NCBI RefSeq assembly: GCF_014650595.1 | Contig: NZ_BMVG01000024.1 | Location: forward strand, 1 to 64,000 | From: Streptomyces alanosinicus | Lineage (GTDB): Bacteria; Actinomycetota; Actinomycetes; Streptomycetales; Streptomycetaceae | DNA length: 64,000 nt | Reading direction: 5' to 3' | Shown: positions 1 through 9,155 of the stretch, piece after piece | Position numbering within the stretch: the first letter of the stretch is position 1 | How the letters are laid out: each line of letters begins with the position of its first letter | Translations under genes and position numbers: made by a program | Notes under the pieces: model-generated | Told to the model about the DNA's origin: nothing | Seen by the model: the letters and a program-made list of their open reading frames with translations, nothing else | Database searches by the model: none

Positions 1-711
1 GCCCTGGCGGACGGCGACCGCTCCTGGCCCCTGTACGCCCTCGCCGTCGCCGCCACCCTCATCGCCGTACGGCTGTTCTGGCTGGCGCCGCTGTCGGCGG
101 TCGTCCAGCGCAAGGGCGGCCTCGGCCGCCTGAACTGGCGGATTCCGATGGTGCTGACCTGGGCGGGCACCCGCGGCGTGATGCCGCTGGCCGCCGCGCT
201 GTCCATCCCCGAGACCGCGAAGAACGGCACCCCGCTCACCGACCGCCCCCTGGTCCTGGTCCTGACCACCTCGGTCGTGGTCGTCACCCTCGTCGTCCAG
301 GGCTTCACCCTCGCCCCCGTCGTCCGCGCCTCCGGCATCGCCCTGGAACCCGCGCACACCGCCCGCGAGGAAGCCCAGGCCCGCTCCCACCTCGCCCACG
401 CCGGCCTGGCCCGCCTGGAAGAACTCGCGGAACTGGAGGTCGTGCCCGACGTCGTCCTGGACCGCCTGCGCCGCGGCCTGACCGCACGCCTCGACGACGC
501 CCGCGACCGCCTCACCGAGAGCGACGGCGCCGCCGGCGGCCAGGCCACGGAGTCCGCCGACCGCGTCTACCGCCAGCTGCGGCGGGACCTGATCGACGTG
601 GAGACCGGCGAACTGCAGCGGCTCTACGACGCCCACGCGATCAGCGACACGACGCGGCGGCGGCTACAGCGCTCGCTGGACCTGGAAGAGGCCCGGCTGA
701 CGGACCTGTGA
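1..711 (+). CDS. Na+/H+ antiporter, CPA1 family (C-terminal part)
   Basis: Reading frame 1 is open from the window edge, so the true start lies upstream; 236 residues are visible. Hydrophobic segments cover about residues 10-35 and 50-110. The block TWAGTRGVMPLAAAL near residue 53 matches a conserved late membrane segment of bacterial NhaP/CPA1 cation:proton antiporters. Residues from about 118 onward form a charged Arg/Glu/Leu-rich helical tail, as is common in cytoplasmic regulatory ends of this family. The role inferred from family knowledge is exchange of Na+ or K+ for H+ across the cytoplasmic membrane. It ends 21 bp before the stop of the convergent next gene. Ion specificity cannot be read from this part. 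Confidence 0.85.
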   Translation, partial: ALADGDRSWPLYALAVAATLIAVRLFWLAPLSAVVQRKGGLGRLNWRIPMVLTWAGTRGVMPLAAALSIPETAKNGTPLTDRPLVLVLTTSVVVVTLVVQGFTLAPVVRASGIALEPAHTAREEAQARSHLAHAGLARLEELAELEVVPDVVLDRLRRGLTARLDDARDRLTESDGAAGGQATESADRVYRQLRRDLIDVETGELQRLYDAHAISDTTRRRLQRSLDLEEARLTDL

Positions 712-732
712 GGGGGGCGCGGTCCGCGGGTT

Positions 733-1008
733 CTAGCCGAGGCGGTCGACGGCCTCCTTGGCCTCCCTCAGATCGGCGCCCGTGACATCCCGGTACAGCT
801 TGATCGCGTGGATCTTCTTGCCCTCGCGCACGAGCGCGGCCACCTCGTCCATCCGCAGGTCCTCCCGCAGATCCAGGTGCTTCATGATGAGGTCGACCTT
901 GCGCTCGACGCGCGCCATCCGCCGGTCGGCCCGCGTGAACCGGCTCTCGGCCGAGAGGATGCAGCCGAGCACGGCCAGGGCGAGCGCGAAGAAACCAACA
1001 GTGTCCAT
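733..1008 (-). CDS. Small membrane-anchored protein with ribosomal L7/L12-like C-terminal domain
   Basis: A 91-residue protein. An N-terminal hydrophobic helix (residues 4-20) is followed by a basic linker (about 23-38). The C-terminal 40 residues, with IHAIKLYRDVTGADLREAKE, resemble the L7/L12 C-terminal fold, including the G-x-x-L-x-x-A-K helix that in the ribosomal protein contacts translation factors. The ATG at 1008 is the first start that removes low-complexity upstream sequence, which reads through the 16-bp repeats. Small L7/L12-domain proteins of this type are common and uncharacterised in Streptomyces. The function is unknown; a protein-protein contact module at the membrane is an inference. 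Confidence 0.7.
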   Translation of the reverse strand: MDTVGFFALALAVLGCILSAESRFTRADRRMARVERKVDLIMKHLDLREDLRMDEVAALVREGKKIHAIKLYRDVTGADLREAKEAVDRLG

Positions 1009-1295
1009 GTCAGTGATCCTAAGAGCGCCGGAAGTGATCCCAAGCGCCGGAGGTGTCGGCCGGTCAGCCGGACTCGACGGACGACGTGAAGTGGGCGCGG
1101 TCGATGCCGGCCACCCGGTCCAGGGCACCGCACGACCGGCGGAGCCCACGCCGCAGTGGCGCGAAGCCGCAGTGGCGCGAAGCCGCAGTGGCGCGAAGCC
1201 GCAGTGGCGCGAGGCCGTGGTGACACCAGGCCACGGTGACGCGCGGGCGGCCGTCGACCACCGTCCCCGTCTCGCCTCACGGCACGAAGGTGTCC
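1009..1295. other. Intergenic region with tandem repeat
   Basis: About 290 bp between the L7/L12-like gene and the kdpB remnant. Apart from the 16-bp tandem array at 1151-1214 I see no supported gene. Frames that are open here on both strands have Arg/Ala/His-rich compositions typical of shadow frames in high-GC DNA. Confidence 0.5.
1151..1214. repeat. 16-bp tandem repeat, four copies
   Basis: Four head-to-tail copies of ccgcagtggcgcgaag at 1151-1166, 1167-1182, 1183-1198 and 1199-1214. The first three are identical and the last has one change (gagg end). The array is non-coding and lies upstream (5') of the L7/L12-like gene on the minus strand. Confidence 0.9.
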
Positions 1296-1562
1296 ATGCT
1301 TCCCGCCGCCCCCGAGCAGGCCCCACCGTCCCTCCCCGCACCCCCGCCCCGGCCCGCGGGCGGCGGCAGAACGAGACGCCGCGCCGCCGGCGGGCTGTTC
1401 GAACCGGTCCAGCCCGTCCGCGAGTTCCCCGAGGCCGTACGCAAACTGCATCCGCGGGTCCTGATGAAGAACCCGGTGCTGTTCGTCGTCTCCGTCGGCG
1501 CGGTCCTCACCACCCTGTCCGCGCTGCTGCATCCGGCCGTCTTCACCTGGGTCAGCGCCTGA
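1296..1562 (+). pseudogene. kdpB: kdpB N-terminal remnant (K+-transporting ATPase subunit B)
   Basis: An 88-codon frame whose second half (GLFEPV..., FPEAVRKLHPRVLMKNP, LFVVSVGAVLTTLSAL) reads like the conserved N-terminus of the KdpB P-type ATPase subunit: the R-K-L-x-P-R-x-x-x-x-N-P-V-x-F-V segment and the first membrane helix. Full KdpB is about 690-700 residues; here the frame stops shortly after the first helix, and I find no phosphorylation motif (DKTGT), no later domains, and no kdpA or kdpC nearby. It is best read as a decayed end of a former kdp operon. A short expressed peptide cannot be excluded. The identification rests on recalled family sequence, not on an alignment. Confidence 0.65.
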
Positions 1563-1849
1563 CTCCTGCTCGACCGGCCGCCGAGTCCCGCTCGGCCGTC
1601 GCGTCGTGAGCCGCGCTGACCGGAAGCGCCCGCGCCACCCGGTATCGCGTCCCGCCGACGCCATGCCGCGCTGGCGCCGCGTCCCGCCGCCGCCGCTTCC
1701 CGTGACCCGAGGGGCGCCGTGATCAGCTCCGGCGCCCCTCGACCCACCTTCCTCACCGCACGCCCGGTGTCCCATGGGCGGCTCAGCGCCTGGCGACCGC
1801 CGCCGCCTTCCCTCGGCCTGATCCGCCGGGCAGGCCCTAGTCTTCCGAC
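1563..1849. other. Intergenic region upstream of SARP gene
   Basis: About 290 bp with no supported gene and no recognisable continuation of kdpB or kdpC. It holds one strong hairpin (1709-1740) and presumably the promoter of the regulator that starts at 1850. Confidence 0.5.
1709..1740 (+). terminator. Perfect 10-bp hairpin, terminator candidate
   Basis: GAGGGGCGCC at 1709-1718 pairs perfectly with GGCGCCCCTC at 1731-1740 across a 12-nt loop. There is no T-tract, as is usual for Streptomyces hairpin terminators. It would insulate the following regulator from transcription through the kdpB remnant. Confidence 0.55.
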
Positions 1850-4800
1850 GTGACCACCGACTTGACCCTCCTGGACCGTGTCGCCTTTCGTGGGCGGGAG
1901 ATCACCGCGCCGCGGCTGCGCGGATTGCTGGCGTTGCTCGCCGGGGATCTGCGCGCCGGCTGCAGCACGGGCCGCCTGGTGGAGGGGCTGTGGCCCGACG
2001 AGCTGCCGGAGCGGCCGGGCAAGGCGGTGCAGATCCTGGTGTCGCGGCTCCGGTCGCAACTGGGCGCCGAACTGATCGTGAGCACACCGACCGGCTACCG
2101 GCTGGCGCTGGACGAGACCCAGGTGGACAGCTCCGCGCTGCTGAGGCACGAGGCGGAGGCGGCCCGGCGGGCGCGGGCCGGGGACCACACGGGCGCCCTG
2201 GCCGAGGCCGAGGCGGGGCTGGCGCTGTGGGACGGGAGCACGGGCGCCGTGGCGGGAGAGGATCTGCGCGACCCGGTGGTCGCGCTGCGGGCCGATCGCG
2301 TCCGGGCGCTGCGTTCCCTGGACCGGCTGCGGGCACTCGCCCTCGCCCGGACGGGACGGCGTGCGGAGGCCACGCGGCCGTTGGCCGAACTGGCCCGGGA
2401 GCTGCCGCGCGACGAGGAGGTGCTGGCGGAGCTGCTGCGCTGCGAGGCCGCCGGCGCGGGCCGGGCCGCGGCACTGACCCGGTACGACACGTACCGGCGC
2501 GGGCTGCGGGACGAGCTGGGCACCGATCCCGGCCCTCAACTCAGGTCTGTCTACCAGGAGTTGCTGAACGCGGACGCACCCCCGGTCCGGCACGGTGTGC
2601 CGCACGAGCCGAACCCGCTGCTGGGCCGGGACGCCGACCTGGCCGCCGTGTCCGGGCTGCTGCGCGCGGCCCGCGTGGTGACCGTGGTCGGGCCCGGCGG
2701 GCTGGGCAAGACCCGTCTCTCGCACGCGGTGAGCCGGGCGGCCGAGCAGCCCGTGGTGCACTTCGTGACCCTGGCCGGTGTCACCGCCGACGACGACGTG
2801 GCCGGTGAAGTGGCCTCGGCGGTCGGGGCCGGGGAGGGCCGGCAGTTCACCGGCGGCGGGGACGAGGCGAGCGGCATCGCCGCCGCGCTGGGTCCCGGTC
2901 CCGCCCTGCTGGTGCTGGACAACTGCGAGCACGTACTCGCGGGTGCGGCCGGTCTCGTACAGGCGCTGGTGTCTCGGTCGAAGGAGCTGCGGGTGCTGGC
3001 GACCAGCCGGGCTCCGCTCGGGCTGACCTCGGAGTCCGTGTACGCGCTGCCGGAGCTGTCCCAGACGACCTCGGTGGAACTCTTCGTCCAGCGGGCGCGG
3101 GCCGCCCGGCCCGGTGTGGAGCTGCCCGCCGGTCCGGTCGCCGAGATCTGCCGGCACCTGGACGGGCTGCCGCTCGCCGTGGAGCTGGCCGCGGCCCGGG
3201 TCCGGGTACTCTCCGTGGCCGACATCTCGCGCCGCCTGAAGGACCGTTTCGCGCTGCTGCGCGGCGGCGCCCGGGACGCACCCGAGCGGCATCGCACCCT
3301 GCGGGCCGTGGTCGAGTGGAGCTGGAATCTGCTGGAGGACGACGGCCAGGCGGCACTGCGCGCGCTGTCGGTCTTCCCCGGGGGATTCACCGTGGACGCC
3401 GCGGAGTACGTGCTCGGCGAGGCCGAGGGCGGGGGCGGGGCCGAGGCCGGGGACGGTGGCGGGGGCGCGCTGGACCTGCTGGAGCAGCTGGCCGGTCAGT
3501 CCCTGGTCAAGGTGGGGGACAGCCCGTCCGGGGTGCGCTTCCACATGCTGGAGACGCTGCGGGAGTTCAGCGCCGCCCGGTGTGTGGAGGCGGGCGAGGA
3601 GGAAGTGGTGACCGGCCGGTTCCTCTCCTGGGCCCGGGAGTTCGGCCGGGCGCACCACGACGTGATGTTCCGCGGTGACGCGCTGGCCTCCGTCGACCGT
3701 CTCCGTGCCGAGCAGGACAACCTGGTGCTGGCGCTGCGGCACGCCCTGGCCCGGGCCGACGGGCCGGCCATCGCCGCCGTCACCGCCGTACTGGCCTCCT
3801 TGTGGTCCGTCGGCAACAGCTACACCCGGTTCATCACCCTCGCCGCCGAGACCGGCGGGCCGCTGTCCCATTTCCGCCCGGGACCGGAGCACCCCGAGGA
3901 CGTGGAGACGGCCCGCAGCGCGGCGGCGATCTGCACGGCTGGCCTCTTCATGGGCTTCGGCCCGCACGCCGTACGCCAGCTCGTCACGCTGCGCCGGCTG
4001 CCGGCCGCTCCGCCGGACAGCGTGGTGCGGGCCCTGTCCGTCGTGCTGTGCGCCGTCCCGGACATGCTCCCGCCGCGGTGGGCCCGGCTGGAGGAGTTGT
4101 GCGACGCCGGCGAACCGCTGCTGGCGGGCATCGCGGCGGGCGTCGCCAGCTACCTGTGGGAATCCGCGTACGAGACGGAGCGCGCGCTCGAGTACGCGCG
4201 CCGGATGCTCACCGCGGTGGGGCCGCAGGGCAGCCCGGTCATGATGCTGCTCGGTCACGGGCGGATCAGCGAGCTGTGCCTCAAGACGGAGCGCGGCGCG
4301 GAGGCGTACGACCATCTCCGGGCCGCGGACGCGCTCAGTGAGGTCAGTACCTGGTCGGACGCGATCGGCGTCCGCTACGGGCTGGTGTTCGCCTGTCTGC
4401 AGCGGGGAGACGTCGACGAGGCGGAGCACTGGCTGGGCCTCGCCACCCTGGACAGGCAGCCGGACCCCGCTCAGGGCTTCACACCCGAACTGCTTCAGGC
4501 CCGGGCGGAGATCGCACTGGCCCGGGGGCTGACCGAGGTCGGCCTCGGCCTGTGGCGGCAGGCGGCGGGCGGGATCCGGGAGGCCAGCCTGCTGACCACG
4601 GGTGATCCGTTCCTGGATTCGTGGTCGCTTCAGGTCACGGCGGCCACGCTCGCGGCACACGCGCAGCACGGCCGGCTGGAGCCGGTCGCCCGGCTGGCCG
4701 AGGACCTGCGGGAACGGCTGCTCGGGATGCTGTCCGGCTCCCCCGGTGCCGGGGAGCCGATGGAACAGCCGGTGTACGGCACCGCCCTGCTGGCGCTCGG

Positions 4801-5023
4801 CTTCATCGGGCTGACCCGTGGCGAGAGCGCGGCCGTACGGCTGGTGGCGCTGTCGGAGCGGATGCCGGTGATGCGGGACGTCCCCACCCTGTCCTCGGCG
4901 CGGGCCCGGCAGGCGGCCGAGCACGCCGACAGGGCGGCGTACACCGACGCGAGGTCGGGATACGCCGCCCTGGGGTGGGAGGAGTTGCGGGCCGCGGCGC
5001 TGCGCGAGCTGACCGGCGGTTGA
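1850..5023 (+). CDS. SARP/AfsR-like transcriptional regulator with BTAD and NB-ARC domains
   Basis: A 1057-residue multidomain regulator starting at GTG 1850. Residues 1-80 form an OmpR-type winged-helix DNA-binding domain (ends ...TPTGYRLAL). About 85-230 is the BTAD helical domain of SARP proteins. From about 255 there is an NB-ARC/STAND ATPase: Walker A GPGGLGKT near residue 284 and Walker B-like LLVLDNCEH near residue 355, followed by a winged-helix segment with FPGGFTVDAAEYVL. The C-terminal ~450 residues are Ala/Leu-rich helices like TPR repeats. This architecture matches AfsR-type regulators, which bind direct repeats near -35 sites and usually control secondary metabolism. No biosynthetic cluster is visible beside it. 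An acidic Gly/Glu/Ala-rich insertion interrupts it near residues 524-540. The target genes are unknown. Confidence 0.9.
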   Translation: MTTDLTLLDRVAFRGREITAPRLRGLLALLAGDLRAGCSTGRLVEGLWPDELPERPGKAVQILVSRLRSQLGAELIVSTPTGYRLALDETQVDSSALLRHEAEAARRARAGDHTGALAEAEAGLALWDGSTGAVAGEDLRDPVVALRADRVRALRSLDRLRALALARTGRRAEATRPLAELARELPRDEEVLAELLRCEAAGAGRAAALTRYDTYRRGLRDELGTDPGPQLRSVYQELLNADAPPVRHGVPHEPNPLLGRDADLAAVSGLLRAARVVTVVGPGGLGKTRLSHAVSRAAEQPVVHFVTLAGVTADDDVAGEVASAVGAGEGRQFTGGGDEASGIAAALGPGPALLVLDNCEHVLAGAAGLVQALVSRSKELRVLATSRAPLGLTSESVYALPELSQTTSVELFVQRARAARPGVELPAGPVAEICRHLDGLPLAVELAAARVRVLSVADISRRLKDRFALLRGGARDAPERHRTLRAVVEWSWNLLEDDGQAALRALSVFPGGFTVDAAEYVLGEAEGGGGAEAGDGGGGALDLLEQLAGQSLVKVGDSPSGVRFHMLETLREFSAARCVEAGEEEVVTGRFLSWAREFGRAHHDVMFRGDALASVDRLRAEQDNLVLALRHALARADGPAIAAVTAVLASLWSVGNSYTRFITLAAETGGPLSHFRPGPEHPEDVETARSAAAICTAGLFMGFGPHAVRQLVTLRRLPAAPPDSVVRALSVVLCAVPDMLPPRWARLEELCDAGEPLLAGIAAGVASYLWESAYETERALEYARRMLTAVGPQGSPVMMLLGHGRISELCLKTERGAEAYDHLRAADALSEVSTWSDAIGVRYGLVFACLQRGDVDEAEHWLGLATLDRQPDPAQGFTPELLQARAEIALARGLTEVGLGLWRQAAGGIREASLLTTGDPFLDSWSLQVTAATLAAHAQHGRLEPVARLAEDLRERLLGMLSGSPGAGEPMEQPVYGTALLALGFIGLTRGESAAVRLVALSERMPVMRDVPTLSSARARQAAEHADRAAYTDARSGYAALGWEELRAAALRELTGG

Positions 5024-5036
5024 TCCGCCCGGGCCG

Positions 5037-5084
5037 GCCGGCGGGTGGCCCGCCGAGCCTGCCGGCGGATGGCCCGCCCGGCCT
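5037..5084. repeat. 24-bp tandem duplication between convergent genes
   Basis: Two adjacent 24-bp units, 5037-5060 and 5061-5084, agree at 21 of 24 positions. Each contains a short dyad (GGCGGG-tgg-CCCGCC in the first, GGCGGA in the second), so the pair may act as a bidirectional terminator. The last base overlaps the stop codon of the ABC permease gene (complement 5084-5086). Confidence 0.75.
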
Positions 5085-5878
5085 CACCGCCGCGGCTCGC
5101 GGTTGAACTGCGCCTTGGACCACAGGTAGCCCAGCAGGCTCAGGGCCAGGCACCAGCCGACGGCCAGCACCGCGTTCCTGGTGCCGATCCCGCTGCCCAG
5201 CAGCAGCCCGCGCAGGGTCTCGATGGCGGGCGAAAAGGGCTGGTACTCGGCGAACCAGCGGAACCAGACCGGCATGAGGTGCACCGGCACGAAGGCGCTG
5301 CCCAGGAAGGGCAGGATCATCAGCGGCATCGCCATGTTGCTGGCGCCCTCGGCGTTGGGGCTGGCCATGCCCATGCCGACCGCGATCCAGGTCATCGCGA
5401 TGCTGACCAGCGTCAGCAGGCCGATGGCCAGGAGCCACTCCAGCGGTGTCGCGTTCGGCCGGAAGCCGATGGCGACGCCGACGCCCAGCACGAGCAGCAG
5501 GGACGCCATGATCTGGATCACGCTGCCGACCACATGCCCGATCAGCACGGAGGCCCGGGAGATGGCCATGGTGCGGAAGCGGGCCATGATGCCCTCGGTC
5601 ATGTCGGTGGCCACGGTCACCGCGGTGCCGATCGCGGTGCCGCCGATGGTCATGAGCAGGATGCCGGGGAGCAGATAGGCGACGTACTGGGAGCGGTCGG
5701 CGTGGCCGCCGTTGATGCCGGCGCTCATCACGTTGCCGAAGATGTAGACGAAGACCAGCAGCAGGATGACCGGGGTGAGCAGGAGGTTCAGGGTGAGGGA
5801 GGGGTAGCGGCGGGCGTGCAGGAGGTTGCGCCGCAGCATGGTGAGGTTGTCGCGGACGGCGTAGGTGGCGGGGCTCAT
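5084..5878 (-). CDS. ABC-2 type exporter permease (DrrB-like)
   Basis: A 264-residue membrane protein with about six hydrophobic segments, the first being VILLLVFVYIFGNVM near residue 42. It has the layout of DrrB/NodJ-type ABC-2 permeases, including the segment with MTEGIMARFRTMAISRASVLIGH typical of antibiotic and lipid exporters. It lies directly downstream of its ATPase gene (60 bp gap), so the two should form one exporter. The ATG at 5878 follows GGAG-type sequence. The substrate is unknown; DrrAB homologues export drugs such as daunorubicin, but many chromosomal copies have no assigned cargo. Confidence 0.88.
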   Translation of the reverse strand: MSPATYAVRDNLTMLRRNLLHARRYPSLTLNLLLTPVILLLVFVYIFGNVMSAGINGGHADRSQYVAYLLPGILLMTIGGTAIGTAVTVATDMTEGIMARFRTMAISRASVLIGHVVGSVIQIMASLLLVLGVGVAIGFRPNATPLEWLLAIGLLTLVSIAMTWIAVGMGMASPNAEGASNMAMPLMILPFLGSAFVPVHLMPVWFRWFAEYQPFSPAIETLRGLLLGSGIGTRNAVLAVGWCLALSLLGYLWSKAQFNREPRR

Positions 5879-5938
5879 CGGGGGGTCTCCTTCGCGGGGG
5901 TTCGCGGGGGTCGTGGGCGGTCGCGCGGGTTCGCGGGG

Positions 5939-6895
<957 letters not shown>

Positions 6896-6937
6896 GCCCC
6901 AGAGCGTGCGGCCGCGGCGGTTCAGTTCGGCTTCACC

Positions 6938-6981
6938 CGGGTTTCAGCCGGGCACAGCGGGCTTCAGCACACTGAAACCCG
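6938..6981. promoter_or_regulatory. Perfect 10-bp inverted repeat in divergent ABC/nadE promoter region
   Basis: CGGGTTTCAG at 6938-6947 is matched by CTGAAACCCG at 6972-6981, 24 bp apart (centres 34 bp apart). Further TTCAG words occur at 6921 and 6963. The dyad lies 43 bp upstream of the ABC ATPase start and 74 bp before nadE. It is an operator candidate for an unknown regulator. Confidence 0.5.
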
Positions 6982-7054
6982 CAGGTCGGCGGCGGTCGGC
7001 GGCCCGCCCTTTAGGCTTCCCCTTGTAGGAAAGTCGCTTCGGAAAGAGGTCCCG

Positions 7055-9097
7055 TTGAGCTTCTGGTCGATCTACCAGCACGGCTTCGCGCGCGTCGCCG
7101 CGTGTACGGGCCACACCGTCATCGCCGACCCGGCCGCCAACGCCGAGGCGGTACTGCGCCATGCGCGCCGCTGCGCCGAGGAGGGCGTCGCCGTCGCCGT
7201 GTTCCCGGAGCTGTGTCTGACCGGGTACGCGATCGACGACCTGCTGCTGCAGGACGCCCTGCTCGACGACGTGGAGACGGCGCTCACCACGATCGTGGCC
7301 GGGTCGGCGGACCTGCTGCCGGTGCTGGCCGTCGGCGCCCCGCTGCGCCACCGCGACCGGATCTTCAACTGCGCCGTGCTCGTGCACCGCGGCCGGATCC
7401 TCGGCGTCGTACCGAAGTCGTACCCGCCGAACTACCGGGAGTTCTACGAACGCCGGCAGATCGCCGCCGGCGACGACGAGCGCGGCGGAACGATCCGGCT
7501 CTGCGGCACGGACGTACCGTTCGGCGTGGATCTGCTCTTCGCCGCGGCGGATGTGCCCGGGCTCGTGCTGCACACCGAGATCTGCGAGGACATGTGGGTC
7601 CCGGTGCCGCCGAGCGCCGAGGCGGCGCTGGCCGGCGCGACCGTCCTCGTCAACCTCTCCGGCAGCCCGATCACGGTCGGCCGGGCCGAGGACCGCAGGC
7701 TGCTGTGCCGCTCGGCGTCCGCACGCTGTCTCGCCGCGTACGTCTACGCGGCGGCCGGCCTCGGCGAGTCGACGACCGATCTGTCCTGGGACGGCCAGAC
7801 CCTGATCTACGAGAACGGGGTGCTGCTGGACGAGAGCGAGCGGTTCCCGCTCGGCGAGCAGTACGCGGTGGCCGACATCGACCTGGACATGCTGCGGCAG
7901 GAGCGGCAGCGGATGGGCACGTTCGGCGAGAACCGTCGCACCCACGCCGCCCGCACCGGCGACTTCCGCACGGTGTCCTTCGAACTCGCCCCGCCTGCCG
8001 CCGCCGACCTCGGCCTGCGCCGCCGCGTCGAACGCTTCCCGTTCGTGCCCGCCGACGCCGAACGCCTCGCCCTCGACTGCTACGAGGCCTACAACATCCA
8101 GGTGGCGGGCCTGCAGCAGCGCCTCGCGGCGATCGGCGGCCCCAAGGTCGTCATCGGTGTCTCCGGCGGGCTGGACTCCACGCATGCGCTGATCGTCGCG
8201 GCCCGCGCGATGGACCGCGCCGGCCGCCCGCGCAGCGACATCCTGGCCTTCACCCTGCCCGGCTTCGCCACCAGCGACCACACCAAGGACAACGCCCACC
8301 GGCTGATGCGGGCCCTCGGCGTCACCGCGGCCGAGCTGGACATCACGCCGACCGCGCGCCTGATGCTCAAGGAGATCGGACACCCCTTCGCCGCCGGCGA
8401 GCCGGTGTACGACGTCACCTTCGAGAACGTCCAGGCGGGCCTGCGCACCGACTATCTGTTCCGGCTGGCCAACCAGCGCGGCGGCATCGTGCTCGGCACC
8501 GGCGATCTCTCCGAGCTGGCGCTCGGCTGGTCGACGTACGGCGTCGGCGACCAGATGAGCCACTACAACGTCAACTCCGGTGTGCCGAAGACGCTGATCC
8601 AGCACCTCATCCGCTGGGTCATCAGCAGCGAGCAGTTCGACGAGGAGACCGGCAAGATCCTCGCCGCGATCCTGGACACGGAGATCAGCCCCGAACTCGT
8701 TCCCGGCGAGGAGATGCAGTCCACCGAGTCGAAGATCGGCCCGTACGCGCTGCACGACTTCACCCTCTTCCACGTCCTGCGCTACGGCTTCCGCCCCTCG
8801 AAGATCTCCTTCCTCGCCTGGCACGCCTGGCACGACGCGGAGTCCGGCGCCTGGCCCCCCGGCTTCCCGGAGGCCGACCGCGGCGCCTACGACCTCACGC
8901 AGATCCGGCACTGGATGGAGGTCTTCATCCGCCGCTTCTTCGCGTTCTCCCAGTTCAAACGCTCGGCCATGCCGAACGGCCCCAAGGTCTCGGCGGGCGG
9001 CTCCCTCTCCCCACGCGGCGACTGGCGCGCCCCGTCCGACGGAACGGCTCAGGCATGGCTGCGGGACTTGGAGCGGTTCGGGACGACGGAGGCGTAA
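7055..9097 (+). CDS. nadE: Glutamine-dependent NAD+ synthase
   Basis: A 680-residue two-domain enzyme that makes NAD+ from deamido-NAD+, ATP and glutamine. Residues 1 to about 290 form the nitrilase-type glutaminase: Glu in FPELCLTGY, Lys in VPKSYPPNYREF, and the nucleophile Cys177 in HTEICEDMWVP. Residues ~330-680 are the synthetase with the ATP P-loop GVSGGLDSTHA near residue 370. The length is that of the actinobacterial enzyme. The TTG at 7055 is chosen because AAAGAGG lies 6-8 bp upstream and because homologues begin with the SFWSIYQHGFARV motif found here; the frame upstream is low-complexity. The stop codon lies in a duplicated segment (9085-9121). Confidence 0.95.
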   Translation: MSFWSIYQHGFARVAACTGHTVIADPAANAEAVLRHARRCAEEGVAVAVFPELCLTGYAIDDLLLQDALLDDVETALTTIVAGSADLLPVLAVGAPLRHRDRIFNCAVLVHRGRILGVVPKSYPPNYREFYERRQIAAGDDERGGTIRLCGTDVPFGVDLLFAAADVPGLVLHTEICEDMWVPVPPSAEAALAGATVLVNLSGSPITVGRAEDRRLLCRSASARCLAAYVYAAAGLGESTTDLSWDGQTLIYENGVLLDESERFPLGEQYAVADIDLDMLRQERQRMGTFGENRRTHAARTGDFRTVSFELAPPAAADLGLRRRVERFPFVPADAERLALDCYEAYNIQVAGLQQRLAAIGGPKVVIGVSGGLDSTHALIVAARAMDRAGRPRSDILAFTLPGFATSDHTKDNAHRLMRALGVTAAELDITPTARLMLKEIGHPFAAGEPVYDVTFENVQAGLRTDYLFRLANQRGGIVLGTGDLSELALGWSTYGVGDQMSHYNVNSGVPKTLIQHLIRWVISSEQFDEETGKILAAILDTEISPELVPGEEMQSTESKIGPYALHDFTLFHVLRYGFRPSKISFLAWHAWHDAESGAWPPGFPEADRGAYDLTQIRHWMEVFIRRFFAFSQFKRSAMPNGPKVSAGGSLSPRGDWRAPSDGTAQAWLRDLERFGTTEA

Positions 9098-9121
9098 GCA
9101 CCAAGACGGAGGCGTAGGCAC
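9085..9121. repeat. 20-bp-period duplication containing the nadE stop codon
   Basis: gacggaggcgtaagcac at 9085-9101 recurs with one change at 9105-9121. The first copy contains the nadE TAA stop (9095-9097); the second copy is outside the gene. Confidence 0.8.
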
Positions 9122-9128
9122 GGAAAGG

Positions 9129-9153
9129 GGCGCGGGCAAGGTCTTCCCGCGCC
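9129..9153. terminator. Bidirectional terminator between nadE and TIGR03943 gene
   Basis: GGCGCGGG (9129-9136) pairs perfectly with CCCGCGCC (9146-9153) over a 9-nt loop, in the 58-bp gap between two convergent genes. Confidence 0.65.
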
Positions 9154-9155
9154 TG

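Noticed and set aside
1277..4924. Very long minus-strand open frame opposite the SARP gene
   Set aside because: Gln/Arg/Pro-rich composition and full overlap with a well-supported regulator on the other strand; a shadow of high-GC codon bias.
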